Shown: positions 1-6,673, counted from the first letter of the stretch. The stretch is DNA of 6,695 bases from Chloroflexota bacterium (GCA_012513725.1 JAAZBQ010000598.1:1-6695), one strand, 5' to 3'. The notes: generated from the letters alone by a model not told the origin. Translations and numbers: made by a program.

Positions 1-632
1 CCGGGCTCGAACCAGGCCAGGTCGCGCGCCGCCCGCCGGGAGCCCTCGGCCCACTGCCGGGCGATGACCGTCAAGAGGTCGTGGGTCTGCAGGTCCTCGA
101 GGATGCCCTTGTAGCGCGGGCCCCAGATCCTCAAGTACTTTTTGTGGAGCACCTTCTTTCCCAAGAGGTCGCTGATGAAGCGGCTCGCGTAAAAGGGCCA
201 CTGCCCGACGGGCGTGTAGCGCAGCCGGCGCCGGACGCCCTTGGGCGTCAGGCGGCTCTGCCACTTGAACTCCACCGAACTGATGAACGCGAACGGATCG
301 CGCACGATGTACAGGTAGCGGGCCTCGGGCAGGATGGCGCGGACGTAGGGAATCTTGAAGATGTTGGCCGGCGTCTTTTCCATCACCGCGCAGTTCCCGT
401 GGCGGCGCTGGTAGCCCAGGAACTGCTTGCGGATGAACCGAGCGACCTTGGGCGTGGCGTCGGCCGCGCCGAACTCGTCGTGTGGGCGGCCCGGGTCGGC
501 ATAGAGCCACAGCGTGCGGGGCTCGTACCAGGCCACCACGTCCGGGTGCACGGCCACCACGTTCTGGACGATCGACGTGCCCGATCGCGTGTTGCCAAAG
601 AGGATGATCGGGGGCTTGAGTTCACCGGCCAT
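1..632 (-). CDS. Sulfotransferase family protein, partial (3' end beyond window)
   Basis: This gene encodes a cytosolic sulfotransferase that would move a sulfo group from PAPS to a hydroxyl or amine of a sugar or other acceptor. The first 210 codons are visible, without a stop. The 5'-phosphosulfate loop is at residues 12-20 (FGNTRSGTS, matching the family pattern FxxxRSGTS/T). The 3'-phosphate-binding strand and helix are at 106-119 (YLYIVRDPFAFISS, with R111 and S118/S119). An EKTP motif at 85-88 follows the usual spacing. There is no signal peptide, so it acts inside the cell. The ATG at 632 is set by an ideal ribosome site just upstream. It overlaps the end of the beta-helix gene by 11 bases, which points to coupled translation and a role in the same polysaccharide pathway. 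The acceptor cannot be read from the sequence. The family call is firm; the glycan substrate is inferred from neighbours. Confidence 0.92.
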   Translation of the reverse strand, partial: MAGELKPPIILFGNTRSGTSIVQNVVAVHPDVVAWYEPRTLWLYADPGRPHDEFGAADATPKVARFIRKQFLGYQRRHGNCAVMEKTPANIFKIPYVRAILPEARYLYIVRDPFAFISSVEFKWQSRLTPKGVRRRLRYTPVGQWPFYASRFISDLLGKKVLHKKYLRIWGPRYKGILEDLQTHDLLTVIARQWAEGSRRAARDLAWFEP

Positions 633-2493
633 GCGTGTCACCTCCTTGCTCCTCGCCGCCCGCGGGCGGCACGGCGCCGCGATAGTCCACCCCTGCCGTT
701 CCCGGCCAGCCCAGCCCGTCGTACGGCGCCCCCGGGGTCAGGACCTGCAGCTCGCCGGGACGGTACCGCTCCCAGATGCCGGCGGGGTCGTAGGTGGGGT
801 CTTCCAGGGCGTCGGGGAATCGAGGATCGATCTCCAGGCCGTGTACTTCCCAGTCGGTGCCGGAGGTGTCCCGGAACTCGGCCAGCGACGCATAGCGCCC
901 GTCGTCGCCGAAACTGGTAAAGAGGGGCAGGTCCTCCCCGTGCCGGCGGTAGAACACGTTCCCGTCATAGTGGGATCCCAGCGACGCGTCGTCCTCCCGG
1001 AGGATGACCCGCTCGTCGAGGACGTAAAAGACGTTGTTCAGCACCCGCTTTTCCGGGTTGCCCGTCACCTCGTCGGGACCGGCGGGCGACCAGCGGTGGC
1101 CGGGATCACCGCGGGTGACCACGGTGTTGTTGTATAGCTTCCACCAGGAGGCCTTGTTCCCGTCGTCGTGGCCCGGGAAGGGGCTCCCGATGGTCCACGG
1201 CTGCCAGTTGTCCTCGCGATAGTTCCCCGGGCGGCCGCCGCGGTGGTAGGCCGAGTTGTCGATGACGTTGTGGTGGATGTAGACCGGCCCCGCCTGCGCG
1301 TCGGAGGCGAGGTTGGCGATGCCGCCCATCACGTGCCACAGCATGTTGCGGGCCACCTCCACCTCGCCGATGGCCCGGGAGAGGTTCATGGCGTCGTCGC
1401 GCATCCGGAGAAAGGTGTTGTCGGTGATGCGGGCGCCGGTGGTGCCCTCCTCGACGCGGAGCCCGTCGAACCCGTCGCGGAACACGTTGTGGTGGATGGC
1501 GAACCCGGGCATCGCGCCGGTGATCGCCGTGGACTGGAACTCGGGATAGGCCTCGGCGACCTCCTCGCCGCGGTTCTTGACGTCGGTCCAGTAGACGTAC
1601 TGCGGCACGCCGTTAGTGAACTCGCTATCCCGAATCTCCCAATCGTGGGCGCCGTCCCGCAGGATGATGCCCCGATACCCGTAGCGCAGGCGACAACCCC
1701 GCAGGGCGATGTGGTGGCTGCCGTCGCGCGCATCGATGAGGTACTCAGAGTGCGCCAGGTCAAGATCCTGGAAGATGAGGTGGCCGGCCCCCTCGAACCG
1801 GAGGAGGTAGCGGGAGAAAAAGACGGCGATGGCGTTGCGGTTGGGGTCCGGATCGGCCGGCAGGGGCGCCAGCGGGGCGCCCGTCGCATCGGTCAGGTCG
1901 TGGGGGTTGGGCTGCAGCCGGATGTACAGATGGCCGTCGGGCCGCAGCTGCAGGCCAGGGCCCATGTAGAGCGGCGCGTGCCCATCCAGCGGGCCATAGT
2001 GGGTCGCCTCCAGGTTCTCCGGCCGGTCGTACTCGACCAGCTGCACGTCGTCCTCCACCAGCCAGGCGCGCGCCACGTCGACATCCGTCGGGAACGTGCG
2101 CCGGCTCCGGTACAGGCCGATCGACGCATCCACCGGCTCCCAGGCATCGTTCGGGGCGGACAAAAAGTCGGGCACCCCGCCGTCGATGATGGCGCGCTCG
2201 CCGGGATAGGAGCGCACGGTGATCGGCGCCTGGGCGGTGCCCGTCAGGCGGATGTCGATCTCCTGCGCATGGTACCGCCCGCCCCGCAGGGTCAGGATGT
2301 CCCCCGGCGCGAGGACCGACAGCGCGTGCTGCAGGGTGGCCCAGGGGTCCTCCAGGGTGCCCGCCCCGCCGTCGTTGCCGGCAGGGGCGAGATAGTACTC
2401 GGCCCGCGGCCGGAGATCCGGCGTGCGGCCCGGGGGTCCCAGGCAGGATACGATCAGTGCGATGGCGACGACGTGTCTCATGCGGCTCCCCAT
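622..2493 (-). CDS. Right-handed parallel beta-helix protein with DUF1565-type N-terminus, probable exported lipoprotein
   Basis: This 623-residue protein opens with a basic n-region (MGSRMRH), a hydrophobic stretch (8-16) and a lipobox-like IVSC ending at C17, so export and lipid anchoring are likely. Residues 33-106 match the DUF1565/pectate-lyase-like entry: YYLAPAGNDGGAGT, then PWATLQHAL, LAPGDILTLRGGRY and PITVRSYPGERAIIDGG. From about 220 to 520, repeated rungs such as HHNVFRDG (334-341), TDNTFLRM (357-364), HHNVIDNS (407-414), YNNTVV (454-459), LNNVFY (485-490) and GNVFYR (511-516) indicate a right-handed parallel beta-helix. A paired acid D366-D367 and D340/D343 are candidate active-site residues, but no known lyase triad was recognised. 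Members of this fold cut, epimerise or bind polysaccharides. The ATG at 2493 lies 10 bases after the preceding stop; the frame stays open further upstream to 2664, but that would overlap the kinase gene and bury the signal peptide. ATG 2481 is an alternative start. Confidence 0.9.
   Translation of the reverse strand: MGSRMRHVVAIALIVSCLGPPGRTPDLRPRAEYYLAPAGNDGGAGTLEDPWATLQHALSVLAPGDILTLRGGRYHAQEIDIRLTGTAQAPITVRSYPGERAIIDGGVPDFLSAPNDAWEPVDASIGLYRSRRTFPTDVDVARAWLVEDDVQLVEYDRPENLEATHYGPLDGHAPLYMGPGLQLRPDGHLYIRLQPNPHDLTDATGAPLAPLPADPDPNRNAIAVFFSRYLLRFEGAGHLIFQDLDLAHSEYLIDARDGSHHIALRGCRLRYGYRGIILRDGAHDWEIRDSEFTNGVPQYVYWTDVKNRGEEVAEAYPEFQSTAITGAMPGFAIHHNVFRDGFDGLRVEEGTTGARITDNTFLRMRDDAMNLSRAIGEVEVARNMLWHVMGGIANLASDAQAGPVYIHHNVIDNSAYHRGGRPGNYREDNWQPWTIGSPFPGHDDGNKASWWKLYNNTVVTRGDPGHRWSPAGPDEVTGNPEKRVLNNVFYVLDERVILREDDASLGSHYDGNVFYRRHGEDLPLFTSFGDDGRYASLAEFRDTSGTDWEVHGLEIDPRFPDALEDPTYDPAGIWERYRPGELQVLTPGAPYDGLGWPGTAGVDYRGAVPPAGGEEQGGDTHGR
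638..647 (-). promoter_or_regulatory. Strong ribosome binding site for the sulfotransferase
   Basis: Read on the minus strand this is AAGGAGGTGA, a near-complete complement of the 16S rRNA 3' end, with its GGAGG core 8 bases from the ATG at 632. It lies inside the last codons of the beta-helix gene. It is the strongest ribosome site in the window, so the sulfotransferase is probably translated well on its own, besides any coupling to the upstream gene. Confidence 0.85.
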
Positions 2494-2501
2494 GGATATC
2501 G

Positions 2502-2506
2502 CCTTA
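2502..2506 (-). promoter_or_regulatory. Ribosome site overlapping the kinase stop codon, for the beta-helix gene
   Basis: On the minus strand TAAGG contains the TAA stop of the kinase gene and an AAGG core 8 bases before the ATG at 2493. It is a modest match, but its position favours ATG 2493 and re-initiation after the upstream gene. A purine run, GGGGAG, at about 2486-2491 could instead serve the in-frame ATG at 2481, which would shorten the signal peptide by four residues. Confidence 0.5.
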
Positions 2507-3316
2507 CCCGGCCCTGCCGGTCGCGCCGGCGCCCGGGGTCGCAACTGGCGTGGCCGCAAGGTCCCCTGCCCCGGCGGCCGCGAGGCCGGCCCGGAGGACC
2601 TGCAGCGCCCGCTGAACCGACGGGTCGCTCCGCTGGTGGGCACCAACCCGGACCTCTCCGGCATCCTCGACGGTCACCAGCCGGCCATCCTCCGCCAGGC
2701 ATTGCGCCAGACCGTCGAACGTCTCCACCGCCCGGCCCACGAACACCGCCGCCGCCTCGGGCGAACCCCGGGGGACCCGCGGGTGCCCCCGGGCCAGGGT
2801 TCTGGCGACGAGCACCGCCTCGGGCGGGCGGAGGTACACCGCGACGTCGGGCCGGGGCGCCAGCCGGGCGAACGCGGCGAGGGCCTCCCCATCCACAGGC
2901 ACGGAGAGCTGGACCAGGAGGTAGTGGGCCGCCTGCAGCACGCCCTCGTCCAGGAGGACCACGCGCCCCGCGGCGCTCCGGCGCCGCACGAGGGCGTCGA
3001 TGCCCAACCGCTTGAGGACGTTGCGCAGCGTGTGGACCTTGGTCGGGAGAGGGATCGGCAGCGGCCGGAGGATACGCACGGCCACACTCATGAGGGGCCG
3101 ACTGCTCCGCCAGGACGCCAGGCCGGCGGCCACGCCCATCAGGTTCAGGAGCAGCGAGCGCAGCAGGGGGTAGCCCACGCGAGATAGCCCCAGGTACCCG
3201 AGGACCAGGTCATCGCCCAGCACCACGTCGAGCCCGTCCGCCCGGCATCCCTCCAGGATGCCCCTGGCCAGGGTAGACTTGCCGGCGCTCGTACAACCGA
3301 TCAACTCAATCCGCAT
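2504..3316 (-). CDS. P-loop NTPase, thymidylate/nucleoside-kinase-like, substrate unknown
   Basis: This 270-residue protein begins directly with a beta strand and a Walker A loop, MRIELIGCTSAGKST (G7 to T15, K13 binding phosphate). A Walker B-like strand VVLLDEG lies at 119-125 (D123, E124). Residues 157-184 (PDVAVYLRPPEAVLVARTLARG, then a basic HPRVPRG) resemble the strand plus arginine-rich lid of thymidylate and deoxynucleoside kinases, so phosphoryl transfer to a small molecule is the best guess. A hydrophobic segment at 48-68 may pack against a membrane or another domain. The last 25 residues are rich in Ala, Gly and Thr and look disordered. It is not a clear APS kinase, and I cannot name a substrate. 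The ATG at 3316 has GGAG at 3324-3327, 7 bases upstream. The 88-base gap before it (3317-3404) shows no terminator or convincing promoter, so it probably shares the operon transcript. Confidence 0.85.
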   Translation of the reverse strand: MRIELIGCTSAGKSTLARGILEGCRADGLDVVLGDDLVLGYLGLSRVGYPLLRSLLLNLMGVAAGLASWRSSRPLMSVAVRILRPLPIPLPTKVHTLRNVLKRLGIDALVRRRSAAGRVVLLDEGVLQAAHYLLVQLSVPVDGEALAAFARLAPRPDVAVYLRPPEAVLVARTLARGHPRVPRGSPEAAAVFVGRAVETFDGLAQCLAEDGRLVTVEDAGEVRVGAHQRSDPSVQRALQVLRAGLAAAGAGDLAATPVATPGAGATGRAG

Positions 3317-3404
3317 CGAGCGGCTCCAATGTCCACTGCATTCTACGGCACGGGTTGCGGATTAGGAGATGAGGACAGCGCGGAAGGGGATCAGACGGAT
3401 ATGC

Positions 3405-4655
3405 TCAAGCCTCGGTCAGTTTGTGCAACGTGGCTTCCTGGAGGGCCAGGGCCAGCCACAGGTCATGGAGGCGGAACGTCTGGTGCGTGAGCGACTCGAC
3501 GCCGGCCGCCGCCAGGAGGGCCACAAAGACGATCAGCCCCAGGTGGCCCCGCCCAGGACGCCGGATGTAGGCCCGCAGCACCAGGATCGCCCGGCTGACG
3601 GCGAGGGCGGCAAAGGTCGCCAGCCCCAGCACGCCCAGCAGCCCGCGTTCCACCAGGAACGCCAGGATATCGCTATGCAGCTGGTTGCCCGCGCCGTCGA
3701 CCACGCGAAAGTTCTCCGGCCCCACGCCCCACAGGTACGCGCCGTGGCTGGCATAGACGCTCAGCCCGCGGTCCCAGAGGCTGAACCGCGATCCGGAGGA
3801 GCGCTCGGTGCGCCCCAACAGGATCCGCGTCAGGTGCTGCTGGTAGCCCTCGTTCTGGCTGACCGCCACCACCACGAGTCCGCCGATGAGTGCCAGGACG
3901 ATGGCCAACTGCACCACCAAGCGGATGGTGTGGCCCAGGTTGGCGATCCAGGAGACGGCCAGCAGAGCCACGGCTGCGCCGGCGACAAAGGCCAGCAACG
4001 CACCCATGGAGCCGGTGGCCACCATCGTGCCGAACAGCACGATGCCGAGGGCCATCGCCACCCGGCGGGGCGGGCGCACCAGGAGCAGGGGCACAAAGCC
4101 CACCAATTGAAAGAGGGCCGCCTTGTTCGCGTTGGCGTACAGGCCCGAGGGCCGATAGTGCACGGCAGCCGTCGATCGGCCCGCCAGCGACGCGATCGTT
4201 CGCCAGACGGGCGGCGAGAGGAACTGCGCCACGATGATCAGTCCGTGGAGCAGCGTAACGATCAGCCAGACCATCAGGACCAGGCGCAGATCGCGCTCGC
4301 CCAGGATGGCCAGCACGCTGGCCGTGGTCAGGAACCAGAGGGAGAGAAAGCCCTCCTTCATGATCGTCACGACGCTGAGGGTTGGGTTGGGCGCGGCAAA
4401 AGCGCTGACGATGCTGGAGAGCATGATGAGCCACAGCGGCACGGCGTAGGACAGCGCGATGACGCGCCGGCCAGCGAGAAAGAACGCCCAGACGATCGGG
4501 AGACCCAGGATGATCCAGAGGTCGGCCAGGTCTACGTTCAGCGGCAGCTTGGCGAGCTCGATGGGCAGCAGCACGACGATGCCGATGAGCCACAGGCGCA
4601 TCACCCGTCCGGACAGGTCTGCTCGTTCTCCCCGCTGGGCGATGGCCCCGATCAC
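3405..4655 (-). CDS. O-antigen polymerase/ligase family membrane protein (Wzy-like)
   Basis: This 416-residue protein is very hydrophobic with about ten to twelve membrane spans (for example 19-37, 43-61, 65-87, 102-118, 125-145, 181-193, 198-215, 219-237, 246-266, 329-360, 372-387). The Wzy_C/O-antigen ligase family signature is visible: YRPSGLYANAN (167-176), TGSMGALLAF (214-223), then a large outside loop with RFSLWDRG (290-297), GVGPENF (310-316), a conserved-type histidine in QLHSD (325-329) and LVERGLLG (334-341). Such enzymes join lipid-linked repeat units into polymer on the outer face of the cytoplasmic membrane, or transfer glycan to an acceptor. Next to a Wzc-like gene, polymerase is more likely than ligase. 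The start codon is GTG at 4655, supported by AAGGAG at 4665-4670; an ATG at 4601 is a weaker choice. The gap to the upstream gene is 40 bases. No Wzx flippase is in view. Confidence 0.92.
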   Translation of the reverse strand: MIGAIAQRGERADLSGRVMRLWLIGIVVLLPIELAKLPLNVDLADLWIILGLPIVWAFFLAGRRVIALSYAVPLWLIMLSSIVSAFAAPNPTLSVVTIMKEGFLSLWFLTTASVLAILGERDLRLVLMVWLIVTLLHGLIIVAQFLSPPVWRTIASLAGRSTAAVHYRPSGLYANANKAALFQLVGFVPLLLVRPPRRVAMALGIVLFGTMVATGSMGALLAFVAGAAVALLAVSWIANLGHTIRLVVQLAIVLALIGGLVVVAVSQNEGYQQHLTRILLGRTERSSGSRFSLWDRGLSVYASHGAYLWGVGPENFRVVDGAGNQLHSDILAFLVERGLLGVLGLATFAALAVSRAILVLRAYIRRPGRGHLGLIVFVALLAAAGVESLTHQTFRLHDLWLALALQEATLHKLTEA

Positions 4656-4664
4656 CGGTACTCT

Positions 4665-4670
4665 CTCCTT
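4665..4670 (-). promoter_or_regulatory. Ribosome site that decides the GTG start of the Wzy-like gene
   Basis: AAGGAG on the minus strand sits 9 bases before the GTG at 4655. No comparable site precedes the in-frame ATG at 4601, so the GTG start, with an 18-residue cytosolic lead before the first membrane span, is preferred. Confidence 0.65.
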
Positions 4671-4695
4671 GCTGCCTCTGGCCTGGCGTGCAACC

Positions 4696-6336
4696 CTATC
4701 CGTTGTGATTCACCCATTCGCCCACCGTCCGGCGCCCCCGCCGGCGCAGCCCGCCGATCCGACTGCCTGCGGCCTGGTGTGGCGGGCCGTACTGCCCGCC
4801 ATAGTAGCGGTAAAAGGAGGACCTGGGCATCGGCATTCCGTTCAGCACGACACCCACCACCTCGCCGCCTACCTGCTGCAGGGCCTCCGCTGCATGGCGG
4901 ACGGCGTCTCGGGCCGTCTTGTGCATGCGGGCCACCAGCAGCACGCCATCAGCCTTGGGAGCGAGCACGGCGGCGTCGGTCACCGCCAACACGGGCGGCG
5001 AGTCGACGATCACCATGTCGGCCTGCCGCCGGATCGTCTTGAGCACATACTCCATCCGCTTGGAGCCCAGCAACTCGGCCGGGTTTGGGGGGAGGGGACC
5101 GCTGGAGATCACGCGCAGGTTGTCGATCTCGGTCTCTTGGGCATAGGTGCTAGGGTCCTCGGCGTTACTGAGCAGCAGGTCGGTCAGGCCCGCGAGGTTA
5201 TCCAGCCCGAACGCCGCGTGCAGGTGGGGCATGCGGAGGTCCGTATCCACCAGCACCACCCGCAGCCCGGCCTGGGCACACACCACGGCAAGGTTCGCCG
5301 CAACGGTCGTCTTGCCCGCTCCCGGCTCGGCGCTGGTCACCAGCAGGGTCGTCAGCGTCTTTTGGACGCCGGCAAAGCGGATGTTGGTGCGCAGCGTGCG
5401 GAACGCCTCGCTTGCGGCCGAGTACGGGTCGGACCAGGAGATCAGCGCGCCGCTCGCCGCGGTACTCGACAACCGGGGAATGTTCCCCAGCGTGGGCTTG
5501 CCGACGGCCCGCCGGACGTCGTCGGCCGACTTGACCGATCGATCGAGGTACTCGAGGAGGAACACGGCGCCCCCACTGGCCACTAGGCCAAGCAGGGCGC
5601 CGAGGAACGCGTGCAGGGGCGTCTGCGGACCGATGGGGACGGTGGGCGCCACCGCCGGGTCGACGATCTTGACGTCGTAGAACTGCGACTGGGCGTTCTG
5701 GATGCTCAGGTACGAGGAGAGCAGGTTGGCGTACGTCGCCTGCTGGGTGACCAGGGCGGCTTCCAGCGCGGGATCCACCTCCTCGCTCGCCTCTTCGCCC
5801 GACGTCAGGCGCGCGCGGTCGATGAGCGCCTGCTTGCGGGCGATCAGGTCCTGGAGGCTGGCCAGTTGGGCGATCGTCTGCCCCTCAAAGGCCGCCATGT
5901 GCTCGCGCTGGTTCTCCTGGCTCCGCAAGGCGATGAACGTGGTCGCGATCTCGTTGGCGATGTCGGCGGCCCGCTCGGCATCGGAGTGCACGACGGCCAG
6001 CTCGAGGAGCGGCGTCTCGGGGATCAGATGGGTGGTAACCGTCTCGCGCAGCGCGTCGGGGGTGGTGTTCAGATCGAGGTTGGCAATCACCACCGCGAGG
6101 AGGGGGCGCGTCCTGAGCAGCTCGCTGTACGTCAGCGCGAGGTTCTCGCCCGTCGCGATGGACGCATAGGCCAGTGGGGCGCTGGCGGGCCGGTCGACCT
6201 CCATGGTGACCGCGGCCCGGTAGATCCGGGGCATGCGGCTACTGGCTATCGTCGCCCCCGCCCCGCACAGGAGGATGCCCAGGGCGATGACCCATAGTCG
6301 CTTCCAGATGATGCGTAGGATGTCCCGCAGTTCCAT
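4696..6336 (-). CDS. Polysaccharide co-polymerase fused to BY-type tyrosine autokinase (Wzc-like)
   Basis: This 546-residue protein controls polysaccharide chain length and export. The order is: Wzz-type N-terminus MELRDILRIIWKR, membrane span at about 14-33, an outside domain of about 200 residues with helical segments at 120-218, then KIVDPAVAP with a proline-rich run (P227 to P240), and a second span at 241-262. The cytosolic kinase follows: the self-association motif E310-x2-R313-x2-R316, Walker A SAEPGAGKTT (335-344), Walker A' VLVDTDLR (361-368), GPLPPNPAELLGS (413-425) and Walker B VIVDSPP (442-448). A C-terminal tyrosine cluster FYRYYGGQY (508-516; Y509, Y511, Y512, Y516) is the expected autophosphorylation site, followed by a basic tail of 30 residues. 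All key kinase residues are present, so it should be active. ATG 6336 with GGGAGA upstream fits the family N-terminus; TTG 6348 is possible and ATG 6372 lacks a ribosome site. It is the first gene of the visible operon. Confidence 0.95.
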   Translation of the reverse strand: MELRDILRIIWKRLWVIALGILLCGAGATIASSRMPRIYRAAVTMEVDRPASAPLAYASIATGENLALTYSELLRTRPLLAVVIANLDLNTTPDALRETVTTHLIPETPLLELAVVHSDAERAADIANEIATTFIALRSQENQREHMAAFEGQTIAQLASLQDLIARKQALIDRARLTSGEEASEEVDPALEAALVTQQATYANLLSSYLSIQNAQSQFYDVKIVDPAVAPTVPIGPQTPLHAFLGALLGLVASGGAVFLLEYLDRSVKSADDVRRAVGKPTLGNIPRLSSTAASGALISWSDPYSAASEAFRTLRTNIRFAGVQKTLTTLLVTSAEPGAGKTTVAANLAVVCAQAGLRVVLVDTDLRMPHLHAAFGLDNLAGLTDLLLSNAEDPSTYAQETEIDNLRVISSGPLPPNPAELLGSKRMEYVLKTIRRQADMVIVDSPPVLAVTDAAVLAPKADGVLLVARMHKTARDAVRHAAEALQQVGGEVVGVVLNGMPMPRSSFYRYYGGQYGPPHQAAGSRIGGLRRRGRRTVGEWVNHNG

Positions 6337-6340
6337 CGTG

Positions 6341-6346
6341 TCTCCC
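6341..6346 (-). promoter_or_regulatory. Ribosome site for the Wzc-like gene
   Basis: GGGAGA on the minus strand lies 4 bases before ATG 6336, slightly close but usable. A second core, GGAGG (6355-6359), lies 6 bases before an in-frame TTG at 6348. So two start choices four codons apart are possible; the ATG matches the usual N-terminus of the family and is preferred. Confidence 0.5.
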
Positions 6347-6380
6347 AACGCGGACCTCCGCCCCAGCGGCATGGAGAGCC

Positions 6381-6400
6381 CCGGCCGTACAGGCGGCCGG
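6381..6400. other. GC-rich hairpin in the 5' leader of the Wzc-like gene
   Basis: CCGGCCG (6381-6387) and CGGCCGG (6394-6400) are perfect 7-base inverted arms around a 6-base loop, 44 bases before the start codon at 6336. No U-tract follows on either strand, so it is not a standard intrinsic terminator. If transcription begins further right, this stem would lie in the leader RNA, where it could affect mRNA stability or access to the ribosome site. In GC-rich DNA such a stem can also arise by chance. Confidence 0.4.
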
Positions 6401-6576
6401 CGCGAGACGCCAGAGTACCGGGAGCCTCGGATGGCACGCGACGAGAGGTGGACGCCAGGAGGATAGGGTGCGCCGTGCCTCAGGTTCAGTCATCACGAAC
6501 GGCGTGCGCCGCGGCCCTGGTGACCAGAGCGCACCTCAGGCCGGACGCCGAGTGGCTCGATACGCAACGCACGGGG

Positions 6577-6586
6577 CCTGCGCAGG
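6577..6586. repeat. Perfect 10-bp palindrome
   Basis: CCTGCGCAGG is fully self-complementary. It lies 3 bases before a second dyad (6590-6601) and forms part of a dense dyad cluster upstream of the operon. It could be a regulator site, though a 10-bp palindrome alone is weak evidence. Confidence 0.35.
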
Positions 6587-6589
6587 TGA

Positions 6590-6601
6590 TGGCACATGCC
6601 A
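6590..6601. repeat. Dyad TGGCA-CA-TGCCA
   Basis: Two 5-base arms with a 2-base spacer form a 12-bp operator-like dyad about 255 bases upstream of the Wzc-like gene, directly next to the larger hairpin at 6602-6628. It has a size and symmetry suited to a dimeric regulator, but nothing in the window names the protein. Confidence 0.35.
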
Positions 6602-6628
6602 CGGCCCGTGGTCACGTACCACGGCCCG
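6602..6628. repeat. Long inverted repeat (11-base arms, one mismatch, 5-base loop)
   Basis: CGGCCCGTGGT (6602-6612) and ACCACGGCCCG (6618-6628) pair at 10 of 11 positions around the loop CACGT. The same DNA also contains a direct repeat, CCACGGCCCGTGG (6599-6611) and CCACGGCCCGCGG (6619-6631), with starts 20 bases apart, close to two helical turns. It could be a double operator, or the terminator stem of a gene beyond the window. No T-tract follows on either strand, which argues against an intrinsic terminator. Confidence 0.5.
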
Positions 6629-6673
6629 CGGTGGGGGAGGAGGGGATGGGTCGAGGCTGAGTCGGGCAGAGTG

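Noticed and set aside
2494..2664. Upstream extension of the beta-helix gene to an ATG at 2664
   Set aside because: It would overlap the kinase gene by about 160 bases and place the signal peptide internally. The short start at 2493 has a ribosome site and a proper export signal.
1168..3015. Long plus-strand reading frame (615 codons) opposite the beta-helix and kinase genes
   Set aside because: It is antisense to two well-supported genes, has low-complexity Pro/Arg/Gly-rich composition and no recognisable domain. Such shadows are common in GC-rich DNA.
2504..3316. APS kinase (CysC) identity for the P-loop protein
   Set aside because: The loop is GCTSAGKST instead of the GLSGSGKST type, the protein is longer, and the region after Walker A does not resemble CysC. 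The nearby sulfotransferase alone is not enough to support it.
3369..5042. Long plus-strand reading frame (557 codons) opposite the Wzy-like and Wzc-like genes
   Set aside because: It is rich in Gln, His, Asp and Arg, as expected from the reverse complement of a hydrophobic membrane protein gene, and spans two genes.
6337..6372. Twelve-codon extension of the Wzc-like gene to ATG 6372
   Set aside because: No purine-rich site lies before it, and family members begin at the MELRD segment.
6602..6628. Intrinsic terminator
   Set aside because: The stem is strong, but neither strand has a T-rich tract after it.
6633..6650. G-rich run as a possible G-quadruplex
   Set aside because: The tracts are 5, 2, 4 and 3 guanines, so only a two-layer or irregular quadruplex could form, which is weak in DNA of this composition.
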